A DNA stretch of 64,000 nt from Gemmatimonadota bacterium (GTDB taxonomy: Bacteria; JAAXHH01), in assembly GCA_009837395.1 (NCBI GenBank), contig VXTP01000005.1:107319-171318 (forward strand), read 5' to 3'. How positions within the stretch are numbered: the first letter of the stretch is position 1; each line of letters starts with the position of its first letter. A program made the position numbers and the translations under genes. Under the pieces are notes generated by a model. It saw nothing but the letters and a program-made list of their open reading frames with translations. It was not told the DNA's origin and did no database searches. This document shows positions 7,767-16,228 of this stretch, in pieces.

Positions 7767-8363
7767 GTGCGTGTTGTCTTTCTGGCGATCGCGTGTTTGA
7801 TTTCACCGTTGCTGGCTGAGGGCCAGGCGAACATAAGGTTGGGTGGAGGACCCGCCATGCCTATTGGTGACCTGGGAACCGGAACGGCGACGGCCGGCCC
7901 TTTTCTGCACGGTGGCCTGGCCATACCCGTCGATGAGGGTTACTTCCTGCTGATAGAGGGTCATCACAGCCGTTTCGGTATCAAAGACCCGGCGTTTTCT
8001 CATTCGAATGAGGGGTCGGCATCGGATGCCGACAGAACGCTGACGGGAGGCAATGCGGGTCTTTTGATCGAAGGAATCGCGGATCCCGTGGGATTCTATG
8101 GCCACGGGGGCGTGGGATGGGTCAGAGCCAAGGGCCGGCCCGATCGCTTCACGGGCCGATCCGATCGCACTGCCGTGGGTGAAGACGCGGACTCCGGTAC
8201 CAGCGACCACTCGTTCATGTTCGTGTTCGGCCTGGGGGTCAACCTGACCGTCAGCGACCGCGTGAGGTTGTCCCTGGAGGCGAGGTACAACCATGCGCGC
8301 AGTGTATTCGATGAAAGCGCCCGGTGGATACCCGTAACCGCCTTCGTGGTTATGCGACTGTAG
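7767..8363 (+). CDS. Outer-membrane beta-barrel protein
   Basis: 198 residues from a GTG at 7767, chosen because AAAGGAG lies 7 bases upstream and the resulting N-terminus is a textbook signal peptide (MRVVFLAIACLISPLLAEG, cleavage after GQA). The frame is open further upstream, but that would translate the tandem repeat and bury the signal. The mature part has alternating-residue strands, Gly/aromatic turns and a C-terminal strand ending in VTAFVVMRL, as in opacity/OmpA-like eight-stranded barrels. Function unknown. It diverges from the ECF sigma operon. Confidence 0.65.
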   Translation: MRVVFLAIACLISPLLAEGQANIRLGGGPAMPIGDLGTGTATAGPFLHGGLAIPVDEGYFLLIEGHHSRFGIKDPAFSHSNEGSASDADRTLTGGNAGLLIEGIADPVGFYGHGGVGWVRAKGRPDRFTGRSDRTAVGEDADSGTSDHSFMFVFGLGVNLTVSDRVRLSLEARYNHARSVFDESARWIPVTAFVVMRL

Positions 8364-8487
8364 CCCTGAGACGCCAGCAAGAATGAAACACGGTGCCATC
8401 TTTAAATACATTGACTTTGTCGGGACGATGCATCACAGTGGGAGACAGTTGCCCGATCGCGGAAAACACCCTGACAAGCGTGGTAAA

Positions 8488-8961
8488 ATGGCATTCGATC
8501 AAATGGAACAACGGCGGATCATGGGGCATTTCGCGACCGGTGTGACCGTCGTAACCACCTGCTACGAGGACAGGCCGCAGGGCATGACCGCCAACGCGGT
8601 GGCTTCCCTCTCCCTGGATCCCCCGCTCATCCTCGTATCGGTGGACGTCAAGGCCCAGATGAACGCCTGCCTCAAGGCCAGCGACTGCTTCGCCGTCAAC
8701 ATATTGACCGAAGAACACGAAGCGCTGTCCGTGCGGTTCGCAAAGCACGGTCCGAAGGACTTCTCAGGCATCGAATACCGGACCGAGGTTACAGGCTCGC
8801 CCGTTATCGAACAAGCGCTCGCCTACGTCGACTGCCGGGTCACCAATGTACTGCCGGGCGGAGATCACGACATTTTCATCGGCGAAATCGTGGCGGGTGA
8901 CGCCGGTGAAGGGCGCCCACTGGTTTTTTACGGCGGCCGGTACGGAAAGCTCTCCGGCTGA
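8488..8961 (+). CDS. Flavin reductase-like FMN-binding protein
   Basis: 157 residues from the ATG at 8488 (MAFDQMEQRRIMGHFATGV); upstream in-frame codons give a non-homologous extension. The FMN-binding split barrel is recognisable: FATGVTVVTT, GMTANAVASLSLDPPLILVS, AVNILTEEHEALSVRFA and a final DHDIFIGEIVAG. Such proteins are NAD(P)H:FMN oxidoreductases or the reductase components of two-component monooxygenases. No partner oxygenase is adjacent; the molybdopterin oxidoreductase genes start 20 bases downstream and may share its transcript. Confidence 0.85.
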   Translation: MAFDQMEQRRIMGHFATGVTVVTTCYEDRPQGMTANAVASLSLDPPLILVSVDVKAQMNACLKASDCFAVNILTEEHEALSVRFAKHGPKDFSGIEYRTEVTGSPVIEQALAYVDCRVTNVLPGGDHDIFIGEIVAGDAGEGRPLVFYGGRYGKLSG

Positions 8962-8981
8962 CCGCATCATCCGGAGCATCC

Positions 8982-10610
8982 ATGCAATACGGTTTCATCA
9001 TCGACAACAGGAAGTGCATCGGGTGCCACGCCTGCACCGTCGCGTGCAAGGCCGAGCACGAGGTGCCCCTCGGCGTCAACCGGACCTGGGTGAAGTACAT
9101 CGAAAAGGGGACGTACCCGAACACGGCCAGGCATTTCTCCGTCATGCGGTGCAACCACTGCGAGGACGCCCCCTGCGTGGAGATCTGCCCGGTGACGGCG
9201 CTGTACACCCGGAAGGACGGCATCGTCGATTTCGATCCACGGCGATGCATCGGGTGCAAAGGCTGCATGCAGGCCTGCCCCTACGACGCCCTGTACATCG
9301 ATCCGGACACCCATACGGCGGCCAAGTGCAACTACTGCGCCCACCGGGTGGATATCGGCCTCGAACCCGCCTGCGTGAACGTCTGCCCGGAACACGCCAT
9401 CATTTCCGGCGACATGGACGATGGTTCGACGGAGATCTCCCAGTTGCTCGCGAAGGAACAGGTGACGGTCCGAAAGATCGAGAAGGACACGAAGCCCCGC
9501 CTGTACTACATCGACGGCGACGAGGCCTCATTGACGCCCGGGGAAACCGCCACCTCGGACAACTACATGTGGAGTTCTCAGTCGGACGGCGTCGGCCATT
9601 TCGCCCGGTACATCGAGGAACGGACCGCCAAGGCGGACCCGGAGGACATGATCCGGCAACTCGGCGGGGCGGGACAGGACGGACAGGACGGGGCGAACGG
9701 CCAAGAAGATCAGAACGAGCGGACCGGCAACGGTACCGGAAAAGACGCCGCGGCGCGCCGGGTCTACGACGCGCCGGACAAAGGCGTCCTGTGGGGCAAC
9801 GACGTAGCGGCCTACGTGTGGACCAAGGCCATTTCGGCGGGAGCCTTCCTCCTTCCCTTCGCGGCCTCGGTCTTCGGGCATGCTGTCGACCCAGTGCTCG
9901 TCTGGGCAGGCTGCACCGTGGCCTTGACGTTCCTCCTGGCCACGACGATCCTGCTCGTCAGCGACCTGACCCAACCCAAACGCTTTCTCTACGTGCTGTT
10001 CCGCCCGCAGTGGAGATCCTGGCTCGTGCTCGGCGGCTACGCCTTGACCCTCTATGGTCTGGCGCTCACGCTCTGGGCCGCAGCCATGTGGACCGGCCGA
10101 ACCGGGGCGGCCGAAATCATCGGCTGGGTCACGGCCGCGCTGGCGGTCATCACGGCGGTCTACACGGCCTTTCTCTTCGCCCAGGCCAAGGGACGGGATT
10201 TCTGGCAGAGCCCGACGCTGGTCCTGCACATGCTGCTCCACGCGGTGCTGGCCGGCGCGGCGGTGTTCGCCCTGGCGCTCCTGTTCGGCGCGCCCGGCGA
10301 GGCGTGGTCCGCCTTCGTGCGGAACACCCTGATCGTCGCCGTCATCCTGAACCTGCTGGTGATCGCGTCCGAGATGCTGACGCCCCATCCCACGGCCGAC
10401 GCCCGGAAAGCTGTCCAGGCCATCGTCCGGGGCAGGTACCGGGTATACTTCTGGATCCTTGGCATCGCGATAGGCAACCTGGCACCCTTCGTACTGGCCT
10501 GGATCGGCGGTGAAGCGATGCTCGCCGCGGCGGGCGCGGGCGTGCTGATCGGTCTCTACGCGACGGAGTACGTCTGGGTCAGGGCGCCGCAGGACATCCC
10601 GTTGAGTTAA
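8982..10610 (+). CDS. Fused 4Fe-4S electron-transfer subunit and NrfD-type membrane anchor
   Basis: 542 residues. The N-terminal half is a four-cluster ferredoxin subunit of the DmsB/PsrB type, with Cys groups CIGCHACTVAC, CNHCEDAPCVEICP, CIGCKGCMQACP and CNYCAHRVDIGLEPACVNVCP. From about residue 270 to the end there are about eight hydrophobic helices with the layout of the NrfD/PsrC/DmsC quinone-reactive anchor. In most complexes these are two separate proteins; here they are fused by an Asp/Gln/Gly/Asn-rich linker near residues 225-255. No Tat signal, so the Fe-S domain should stay in the cytoplasm. It precedes the catalytic subunit by 31 bases. Confidence 0.9.
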   Translation: MQYGFIIDNRKCIGCHACTVACKAEHEVPLGVNRTWVKYIEKGTYPNTARHFSVMRCNHCEDAPCVEICPVTALYTRKDGIVDFDPRRCIGCKGCMQACPYDALYIDPDTHTAAKCNYCAHRVDIGLEPACVNVCPEHAIISGDMDDGSTEISQLLAKEQVTVRKIEKDTKPRLYYIDGDEASLTPGETATSDNYMWSSQSDGVGHFARYIEERTAKADPEDMIRQLGGAGQDGQDGANGQEDQNERTGNGTGKDAAARRVYDAPDKGVLWGNDVAAYVWTKAISAGAFLLPFAASVFGHAVDPVLVWAGCTVALTFLLATTILLVSDLTQPKRFLYVLFRPQWRSWLVLGGYALTLYGLALTLWAAAMWTGRTGAAEIIGWVTAALAVITAVYTAFLFAQAKGRDFWQSPTLVLHMLLHAVLAGAAVFALALLFGAPGEAWSAFVRNTLIVAVILNLLVIASEMLTPHPTADARKAVQAIVRGRYRVYFWILGIAIGNLAPFVLAWIGGEAMLAAAGAGVLIGLYATEYVWVRAPQDIPLS

Positions 10611-10641
10611 CGCACCAACGATCGAGGATGGAAAAGACCCC

Positions 10642-13503
10642 ATGTCCATACGCCATAAACCGGGTTTGATCGAATCGCTGGCCGAGAAGATCGGCCTGAT
10701 CCCCAACCTGCACGAAGAGGACGGACCGGATCTCCCGAGTCTGACCGAAGGCGGCGCGCTCACGGACTACCCGCCGCCGGACCAGTGGGACGACTGGGTG
10801 GAGTACGAGGCCCAGGACTGGCCGCGGCAGCAGCCCAAACGCTACATGGTAGTGCCCACGGCCTGCTTCAACTGCGAAGCCGGATGCGGCATGCTCAGCT
10901 ATGTGGACAAGGAGACGATGGAGGTCCGCAAGTTCGAGGGCAATCCCTACCACCCGGCCAGCCGGGGACGCAATTGCGCCAAGGGCCCGGCGACCATCAA
11001 CCAGATCCGCGACACCGACCGCATCCTCTATCCCGTGCGCCGGTCGGGCGCCCGGGGCAGCGGCGAGTGGGAACGGGTGTCCTGGGACGACGCACTGGAC
11101 GACATCGCAGGGCGGATTCGCGAACGGCTGCAACAGGGCGCGAACAACGAAATCGCCTACCACGTGGGCCGACCCGGCGCCGAGGGCTACATCGACCGGG
11201 TGCTCAAGGCCTGGGGCGTGGACGGACACAACAGCCACACCAATATCTGCTCGTCGGGCGCCCGGTTCGGCTATGCCCTCTGGCATTTCTTCGACAGGCC
11301 GTCGCCGGACCACGCCAACGCGCAATTCATTCTCCTCATCAGCGCCCACCTGGAATCGGGACACTACTTCAATCCCCACGCCCAGCGCATTATCGAGGGC
11401 ATGATGAAGGGCGCGAAGCTCGCCGTCATGGACCCGCGTTTGTCCAATACGGCCAGCATGGCCGACCACTGGATGCCCACCTATCCGGGCAGCGAGGCCG
11501 CGGTGCTGCTGGCCATGGCCAACGTCATCCTTCAGGACGGCCTCTACGACGGGGAGTTCATGAAGACGTGGGTCAACTGGCAGACCTACCTGGAGAAGGA
11601 ACACCCGGACGGGCCGCGCACCTTCGAGCAATTCATCGAGGCGCTCAAGGCCGTCTACCGCGAATACACCCCCGAGTTCGCCGAACAGGAGAGCGGCGTG
11701 CCGGCGGCGCAGATCGTGGAGATCGCCCGCCAGATCGGCCGAGCGGGGTCGCGGTTCGCCACCCACAACTGGCGCAGCGCGGGCAGCGGCAACGCAGGCG
11801 GCTGGGCCGTGGCGCGGTGCCTGCACTTCCTGAACGTGCTTACCGGCAGCGTCGGCACGGAGGGCGGGACCTCGCCGAGCGGGTGGAACAAGTTCAAGCC
11901 CAACGTTTTCGACCATCCCCCGGACCAGAAGTTCTGGAACGAACTGCATTTCCCGAAAGAGTACCCCCTCTCCCATTACGAGATGAGCTTTCTCCTGCCT
12001 CATTTCCTGAAAGAAGGGCGCGGCAAGCTGGCCGTGTACTTCACCCGGGTGTTCAATCCCGTGTGGACCTACCCCGACGGGTTCACCTGGGTCGAGGCGC
12101 TGCGCGACGAGGAGAAGGTTGGGCTGCACGCGGCCCTGACGCCCACGTGGAACGAGACGGCCTATCTCGCCGACTACGTGCTGCCCATGGGTCACGCCAG
12201 CGAGCGCCACGACATCATTAGCTACGAGACCCACTCGGGCACCTGGATCGGTTTCCGCCAGCCCGTCCTGCGCGAGGCGCGGCGGCGCATGGGCGATCCG
12301 GTGACCTTCACCTACGAGGCCAACCCGGGCGAGGTGTGGGAAGAGGACGAGTTCTGGATCGAGCTGTCCTGGCGCATCGATCCCGACGGCAGCCTGGGGA
12401 TCAGGGACCATTTCATCTCGCCCTACCGGCCCGGCGAGAAGATCACCGTCGACGAATACTACCGGTACATCTTCGACCACGTGGACGGTTTGCCCGAGGC
12501 CGCGGCCACAGAAGGGCTGTCCACCCTGGACTACATGCGCAAGTACGGCGCCTTCGAGGTGGAGAAGACGGCCTACGCGAAGCACCTCAAGAAACTGGAT
12601 GACGAGGCCGTCGCGGGCGCCGAGGTCGATCCGGAGACGAATACCCTGGTCGCCGACGGCAAGACCGTGGGCGTCATGGTGGACGGCGCGCCGCGTGCGG
12701 GTTTTCCCACGCCGTCGCTCAAACAGGAATTCTACTCCCAGACCATGGTAGACTGGGGCTGGCCGGAGTACGCCATACCCACCTACATCAAGAGCCACGT
12801 GCACCCCGACGAGCTCGACCGCGACAACGGCGAGTTCCCGCTGGTGCCCACCTTCCGGCTGCCCACGCTGATCCACTCGAGGTCGGGCAACGCCAAGTGG
12901 CTCAACGAGATCTCCAACCGCAACCCCGTGTGGATGCACCGGCAGGACGCCGACCGGATGGGCATCACCACGGGCGACCTGGTCCGGGTAACCACCGAGA
13001 TCGGCCATTTCGTGGACCGCGTCTGGGTCACCGAGGCCATGAAGCCCGGCGTGGTCGCCTGTTCCCACCACCTGGGCCGCTGGCGGCGCAAGCAGGACGC
13101 GGACGGCAACCGCTGGTCGGTCAACCTGGTGGATATCCAGGAGGCGGACGGCGGCAAGTGGCGCATGAAAGTGATGGACGGCATCCGGCCCTACGAAAGC
13201 GCCGACCGCGACTCCTCCCGCATCTTCTGGCGGGATGGCGGCGTGCACCAGAACATCACCTTCCCCGTGCACCCCGACCCGATAAGCGGAATGCACTGCT
13301 GGCACCAGAAGGTCCAGATCGAAAAGGCCCGCGAAGAGGACGCCTACGGGGACGTGATGGTGGATACGGAGAAGTCCTTCGAGGTGTACCGCGAATGGCT
13401 GGCACGGACGCGCCCCGCGCCCGGTCCGGGCGGACTGCGCCGGCCTCTCTGGCTCAACCGCCCCCTGCGTCCGGCGGAAGAAACCTACTACCTGCCCGAG
13501 TAA
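10642..13503 (+). CDS. Molybdopterin bis-MGD oxidoreductase catalytic subunit
   Basis: 953 residues of the DMSO-reductase superfamily. The N-terminal 4Fe-4S motif is Cys75, Cys78, Cys82 and Cys112 (CFNCEAGCG then GRNCAKG). Cys203 in THTNICSSGAR is the likely molybdenum ligand. The C-terminal MGD-binding domain includes GITTGDLVRVTTEIG and ACSHHLGRW. The first 60 residues lack a twin-arginine signal, so with the fused Fe-S/anchor subunit it forms a cytoplasm-facing quinone-linked complex, as in SoeABC sulfite dehydrogenase. The substrate cannot be read from sequence: sulfur, arsenic or nitrogen compounds are all possible. Confidence 0.9.
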   Translation: MSIRHKPGLIESLAEKIGLIPNLHEEDGPDLPSLTEGGALTDYPPPDQWDDWVEYEAQDWPRQQPKRYMVVPTACFNCEAGCGMLSYVDKETMEVRKFEGNPYHPASRGRNCAKGPATINQIRDTDRILYPVRRSGARGSGEWERVSWDDALDDIAGRIRERLQQGANNEIAYHVGRPGAEGYIDRVLKAWGVDGHNSHTNICSSGARFGYALWHFFDRPSPDHANAQFILLISAHLESGHYFNPHAQRIIEGMMKGAKLAVMDPRLSNTASMADHWMPTYPGSEAAVLLAMANVILQDGLYDGEFMKTWVNWQTYLEKEHPDGPRTFEQFIEALKAVYREYTPEFAEQESGVPAAQIVEIARQIGRAGSRFATHNWRSAGSGNAGGWAVARCLHFLNVLTGSVGTEGGTSPSGWNKFKPNVFDHPPDQKFWNELHFPKEYPLSHYEMSFLLPHFLKEGRGKLAVYFTRVFNPVWTYPDGFTWVEALRDEEKVGLHAALTPTWNETAYLADYVLPMGHASERHDIISYETHSGTWIGFRQPVLREARRRMGDPVTFTYEANPGEVWEEDEFWIELSWRIDPDGSLGIRDHFISPYRPGEKITVDEYYRYIFDHVDGLPEAAATEGLSTLDYMRKYGAFEVEKTAYAKHLKKLDDEAVAGAEVDPETNTLVADGKTVGVMVDGAPRAGFPTPSLKQEFYSQTMVDWGWPEYAIPTYIKSHVHPDELDRDNGEFPLVPTFRLPTLIHSRSGNAKWLNEISNRNPVWMHRQDADRMGITTGDLVRVTTEIGHFVDRVWVTEAMKPGVVACSHHLGRWRRKQDADGNRWSVNLVDIQEADGGKWRMKVMDGIRPYESADRDSSRIFWRDGGVHQNITFPVHPDPISGMHCWHQKVQIEKAREEDAYGDVMVDTEKSFEVYREWLARTRPAPGPGGLRRPLWLNRPLRPAEETYYLPE

Positions 13504-13526
13504 TCCCGCATTTGCCTTACGCTTCC

Positions 13527-14438
13527 TTACGCTTCCCGCAGGACGTTCCGGACCGCGGAGCACACCGCCTCGTCGGCCGCCGGCATAGCGCCGGTCTGGG
13601 ACGCGACCCAGGCGCCGAACCGGTTGGCGGCTTCGCTCACCCGTTCTAACGGCACGCCGCGCAGGTACCCGCTGGCCAGGACCGCGGTGAAGGCGTCGCC
13701 GGCGCCGATGGTGTCCACCACGTCTATCGGCACGCCCGGGTGTGCCACGGTCTCCGACGCGGTGACCAGAAGGCTGCCTTCCGCGCCGCGGGTGACGCAG
13801 ACCACTTCCAGCTCATAGTGCTCGCGTAGCTGCCGCGCCATGGTCTCGAGATCTGCACCGCCGAGGTCCAACAGGGGACAGACCGTGCGTAATTCCTCGT
13901 CGTTCAGTTTGGCGATGTGGGCGTGCTGGAAGGAATCGTGCAGCAGGGCCGGGGCGTACCGGTCCTGCCGCAGGTTCACGTCGAAGAGGCGAAGTGCGGA
14001 GGGCCCCAGGGCCTCGAGGAACGCCGTGACCGCGGTCGTCGAAGCCGCCTGGTGACGGCACACCGACCCGAAGCACACGGCATCTGCCCGGGCAGCCAGT
14101 ACCGCCCAGCCGGGCGTCCACGCCATGTGCTCCCAGGCGACACGGCCGTTGATCGTGAATTCGGGCTGCCCGTCCGGTCCGAGGGCGACGTCGACCGTCC
14201 CGGTGGGAAAGACGTCGTCCCGCTGTATCGCGTCGAAGGACAGGCCGAGACCGGCGATGCGGTCCACGGCCCGGTCCCCGAGGTCGTCCCGGCCGACCCG
14301 GCTCGCTACGATGCCCTCTTCACCCAGGAGGGACGCGAAGTAGGCGAAGTTCGCCGGGGCGCCGCCGAGTTGGGGGCCCGACGGCAGGTTGTCCCAGAGC
14401 AGTTCACCCAGGCCGACGATGACGGAGCGGTTTTTTAT
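13527..14438 (-). CDS. PfkB-family sugar kinase, probable ATA start
   Basis: 303 residues when read from the ATA at 14438. The conserved N-terminus (VGLGELLWD, then QLGGAPANFAY, the substrate-binding motif) lies upstream of the first in-frame GTG (14267), so a start there would remove essential sequence. No ATG, GTG or TTG occurs before it; the ATA overlaps the stop of the preceding gene as ATAA and has GGAG about 7 bases upstream. The C-terminal signature DTIGAGDAFTAVLASGY holds the catalytic Asp and anion hole. It phosphorylates a sugar or sugar acid; fructokinase or KDG kinase are candidates. Confidence 0.88.
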   Translation of the reverse strand: MKNRSVIVGLGELLWDNLPSGPQLGGAPANFAYFASLLGEEGIVASRVGRDDLGDRAVDRIAGLGLSFDAIQRDDVFPTGTVDVALGPDGQPEFTINGRVAWEHMAWTPGWAVLAARADAVCFGSVCRHQAASTTAVTAFLEALGPSALRLFDVNLRQDRYAPALLHDSFQHAHIAKLNDEELRTVCPLLDLGGADLETMARQLREHYELEVVCVTRGAEGSLLVTASETVAHPGVPIDVVDTIGAGDAFTAVLASGYLRGVPLERVSEAANRFGAWVASQTGAMPAADEAVCSAVRNVLREA

Positions 14439-15391
14439 TTTAACTCCACCTCGATCGTGCCGAGGGTCGTGAAATTCATCACGGCCTTGCTGCCGGCGCC
14501 CATGCGGGGCGGCGGGAAGACCGTTCCGGTGATCACCACGTCCCCCGCCCGGAGGTATTCGTCGCTGTAAGTGGTCAACTCGTTGGCCAGCCAGGTCAGC
14601 GCTTCCAGGGGGTCCACGCCCATGTTCATGGTGGCCAGGGCGGAGGCTCTTTCCTCGTCGTCGATCACCACGGTCGCGGTTTCCTTCGTGAAATCCATCT
14701 CGGAGAGGGGCACGCGCGTCTCACCCAGGATGATGCCCACGTGGAAGACATTGCCGGTGACGTCATGGTCGCGCGTGGACGGATTCTCCTCGGTTCCGTT
14801 CGTCCACGTGGATAGCAGCTCGATCACGCCAACCACCGAGGTGACGGCATCGCCGACCTGCTCACGGGTCAAGTCCGGGCCGGGGAGATCCTCACCGATC
14901 AAGAAGGCGAACTCGCCTTCCACGGTCGCCGAGTCGGGCACGAAGGACGAGGCCTCTACAGGCACACCCGGCTCAAACACGTTCGACGCCATGATGTGTC
15001 CGTAAATGGGATCCAGCGTGGCCGGGTCCTCGGGCATGCGGGAGAACCCGATCTTCCAGCCGACGCGCTCTTCGGTCTTCAGCTTCTCGGCCAGGATGTC
15101 CGCCTGGATGTCGTAGGCGGTCTGACGGTCCATGTCGGGGAAGTTGACCGCCATAGCCTCGGTATTGATCTTCTTCCGCTCCGCCTCCAGCAGATGGGCG
15201 ACGATGGCGGCCCGGTCCGAGTCGGGCGTCAGGGTCGTGGTGAGGACGTCGGCGTCGGCCGCGGTATCAGCGTCGGCCGCGGTATCAGCGTCGGCCGCGG
15301 GTGCTTCCGTCTGATCTTCCGAGGCCGCGCAGGCCGACAACATGGTCACCAATGCGCCACTTACGAGTATTGCCATCAGATTCCGGTACAT
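14435..15391 (-). CDS. Lipoprotein-anchored 2-keto-4-pentenoate hydratase/FAH-like protein
   Basis: 318 residues. The N-terminus is a lipoprotein signal with lipobox LSAC (Cys21), followed by an Ala/Asp/Thr linker made of a six-residue AADADT repeat. From about residue 60 the sequence is a hydratase/fumarylacetoacetase-like domain: MDRQTAYDIQADILAEKL, VGWKIGFSR, VEGEFAFLIGEDL, ending GDVVITGTVFPPPRMGAGSKAVMNF. The domain normally is cytoplasmic (MhpD, HpaH) and acts on 2-hydroxypentadienoates; here it would be tethered in the periplasm. Its stop overlaps the kinase start and it follows the membrane protein gene by 34 bases. Confidence 0.8.
   Translation of the reverse strand: MYRNLMAILVSGALVTMLSACAASEDQTEAPAADADTAADADTAADADVLTTTLTPDSDRAAIVAHLLEAERKKINTEAMAVNFPDMDRQTAYDIQADILAEKLKTEERVGWKIGFSRMPEDPATLDPIYGHIMASNVFEPGVPVEASSFVPDSATVEGEFAFLIGEDLPGPDLTREQVGDAVTSVVGVIELLSTWTNGTEENPSTRDHDVTGNVFHVGIILGETRVPLSEMDFTKETATVVIDDEERASALATMNMGVDPLEALTWLANELTTYSDEYLRAGDVVITGTVFPPPRMGAGSKAVMNFTTLGTIEVELK
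15252..15300. repeat. 18-bp in-frame tandem repeat in the lipoprotein linker
   Basis: The unit GCGTCGGCCGCGGTATCA is exact at 15252-15269 and 15270-15287, with a 13-base third copy to 15300. It encodes the repeated AADADT linker of the FAH-like lipoprotein, so copy-number change would lengthen or shorten the tether without a frameshift. Confidence 0.9.
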
Positions 15392-15425
15392 AATGACTCC
15401 TGTAAAATAGGTAAATCAGGAAGGA

Positions 15426-16004
15426 TCACTGAAGTATCCCGATGATGGAGAACGCCAGGACGAGAAGGAACGCGGCCGACAACACCCCGGTCAACCACCG
15501 CTTTTCGGGCTGGCGAACCCAGTAGAACACGATAAAGGAAAAGAAAAGCGCCTGGGCCAGGGTCTCGATGCTGCCGCCGCCGAACTGCGAGCCGAAGGGA
15601 ATCGTGGTATAGATCAGGCCTTCTATGGAACCCGGTGCCGGACCGAACGTACTCAGCATCCCCACCACGACCAGGACCACCCAGATGGTCAGCCAGCCGT
15701 AGGTCCGGCCGAAGTACTCGCGGCGCAGCAGGTAGAACACCACGCCGAACAACACCCCCCGTATGGGCTGAAAGAGCGGTCCGGCCATCAGGACCGGATC
15801 GTCCATGCGCTTCATGTAGACGTTGAAGACCGGTTCGTCCCAGAGCGACTGGTAGTCGAAAAACGCGTAGGCCAGCGCACCGGCGACGAAATACGTCACG
15901 GTATGCACGACCGTCGTTTTCGTGACGATCGCCGCCAGCTTCAGTTGAGAGGCTTGAACCAATCTCCGCTCCTGAGACCACGCCCGAATCCAGGACGGCG
16001 GCAT
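15426..16004 (-). CDS. Integral membrane protein of unknown function
   Basis: 192 residues with about five membrane helices (TVTYFVAGALAYAFFDY, PIRGVLFGVVFYLL, LTIWVVLVVVGMLSTFG, ALFFSFIVFYWV, VLSAAFLLVLAFSIIGIL). I do not recognise a family. The N-terminal 25 residues may be over-extended, because the first helix is preceded by SQLKLAAIVTKTTVVHT, and no clear ribosome site marks the start. It heads the group with the lipoprotein hydratase and PfkB kinase. Confidence 0.6.
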   Translation of the reverse strand: MPPSWIRAWSQERRLVQASQLKLAAIVTKTTVVHTVTYFVAGALAYAFFDYQSLWDEPVFNVYMKRMDDPVLMAGPLFQPIRGVLFGVVFYLLRREYFGRTYGWLTIWVVLVVVGMLSTFGPAPGSIEGLIYTTIPFGSQFGGGSIETLAQALFFSFIVFYWVRQPEKRWLTGVLSAAFLLVLAFSIIGILQ

Positions 16005-16228
16005 GCTCCGGAACGGCTCCGGGGTACACGGCGACCGTAATCTCCGGCAACGTGACGGCGGTAACTCCGGACACCACTACGTCGATATGTGGAGTTTATA
16101 CATAACATGCCCTCTGTCAAGTCTTTACCCTTGATCTGGAACCGATCGAAAAGTACTATTTCACGCATACCTTACTGACAAACGCACGACGACCGCGACC
16201 CGTCAATTCAATCCGCAAGGAGCGATCC

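Noticed and set aside
10579..13563. Very long open frame on the minus strand opposite the molybdoenzyme gene
   Set aside because: Composition is His/Val/Arg/Pro-rich nonsense typical of the antisense frame of GC-rich coding DNA, with no recognisable motif.
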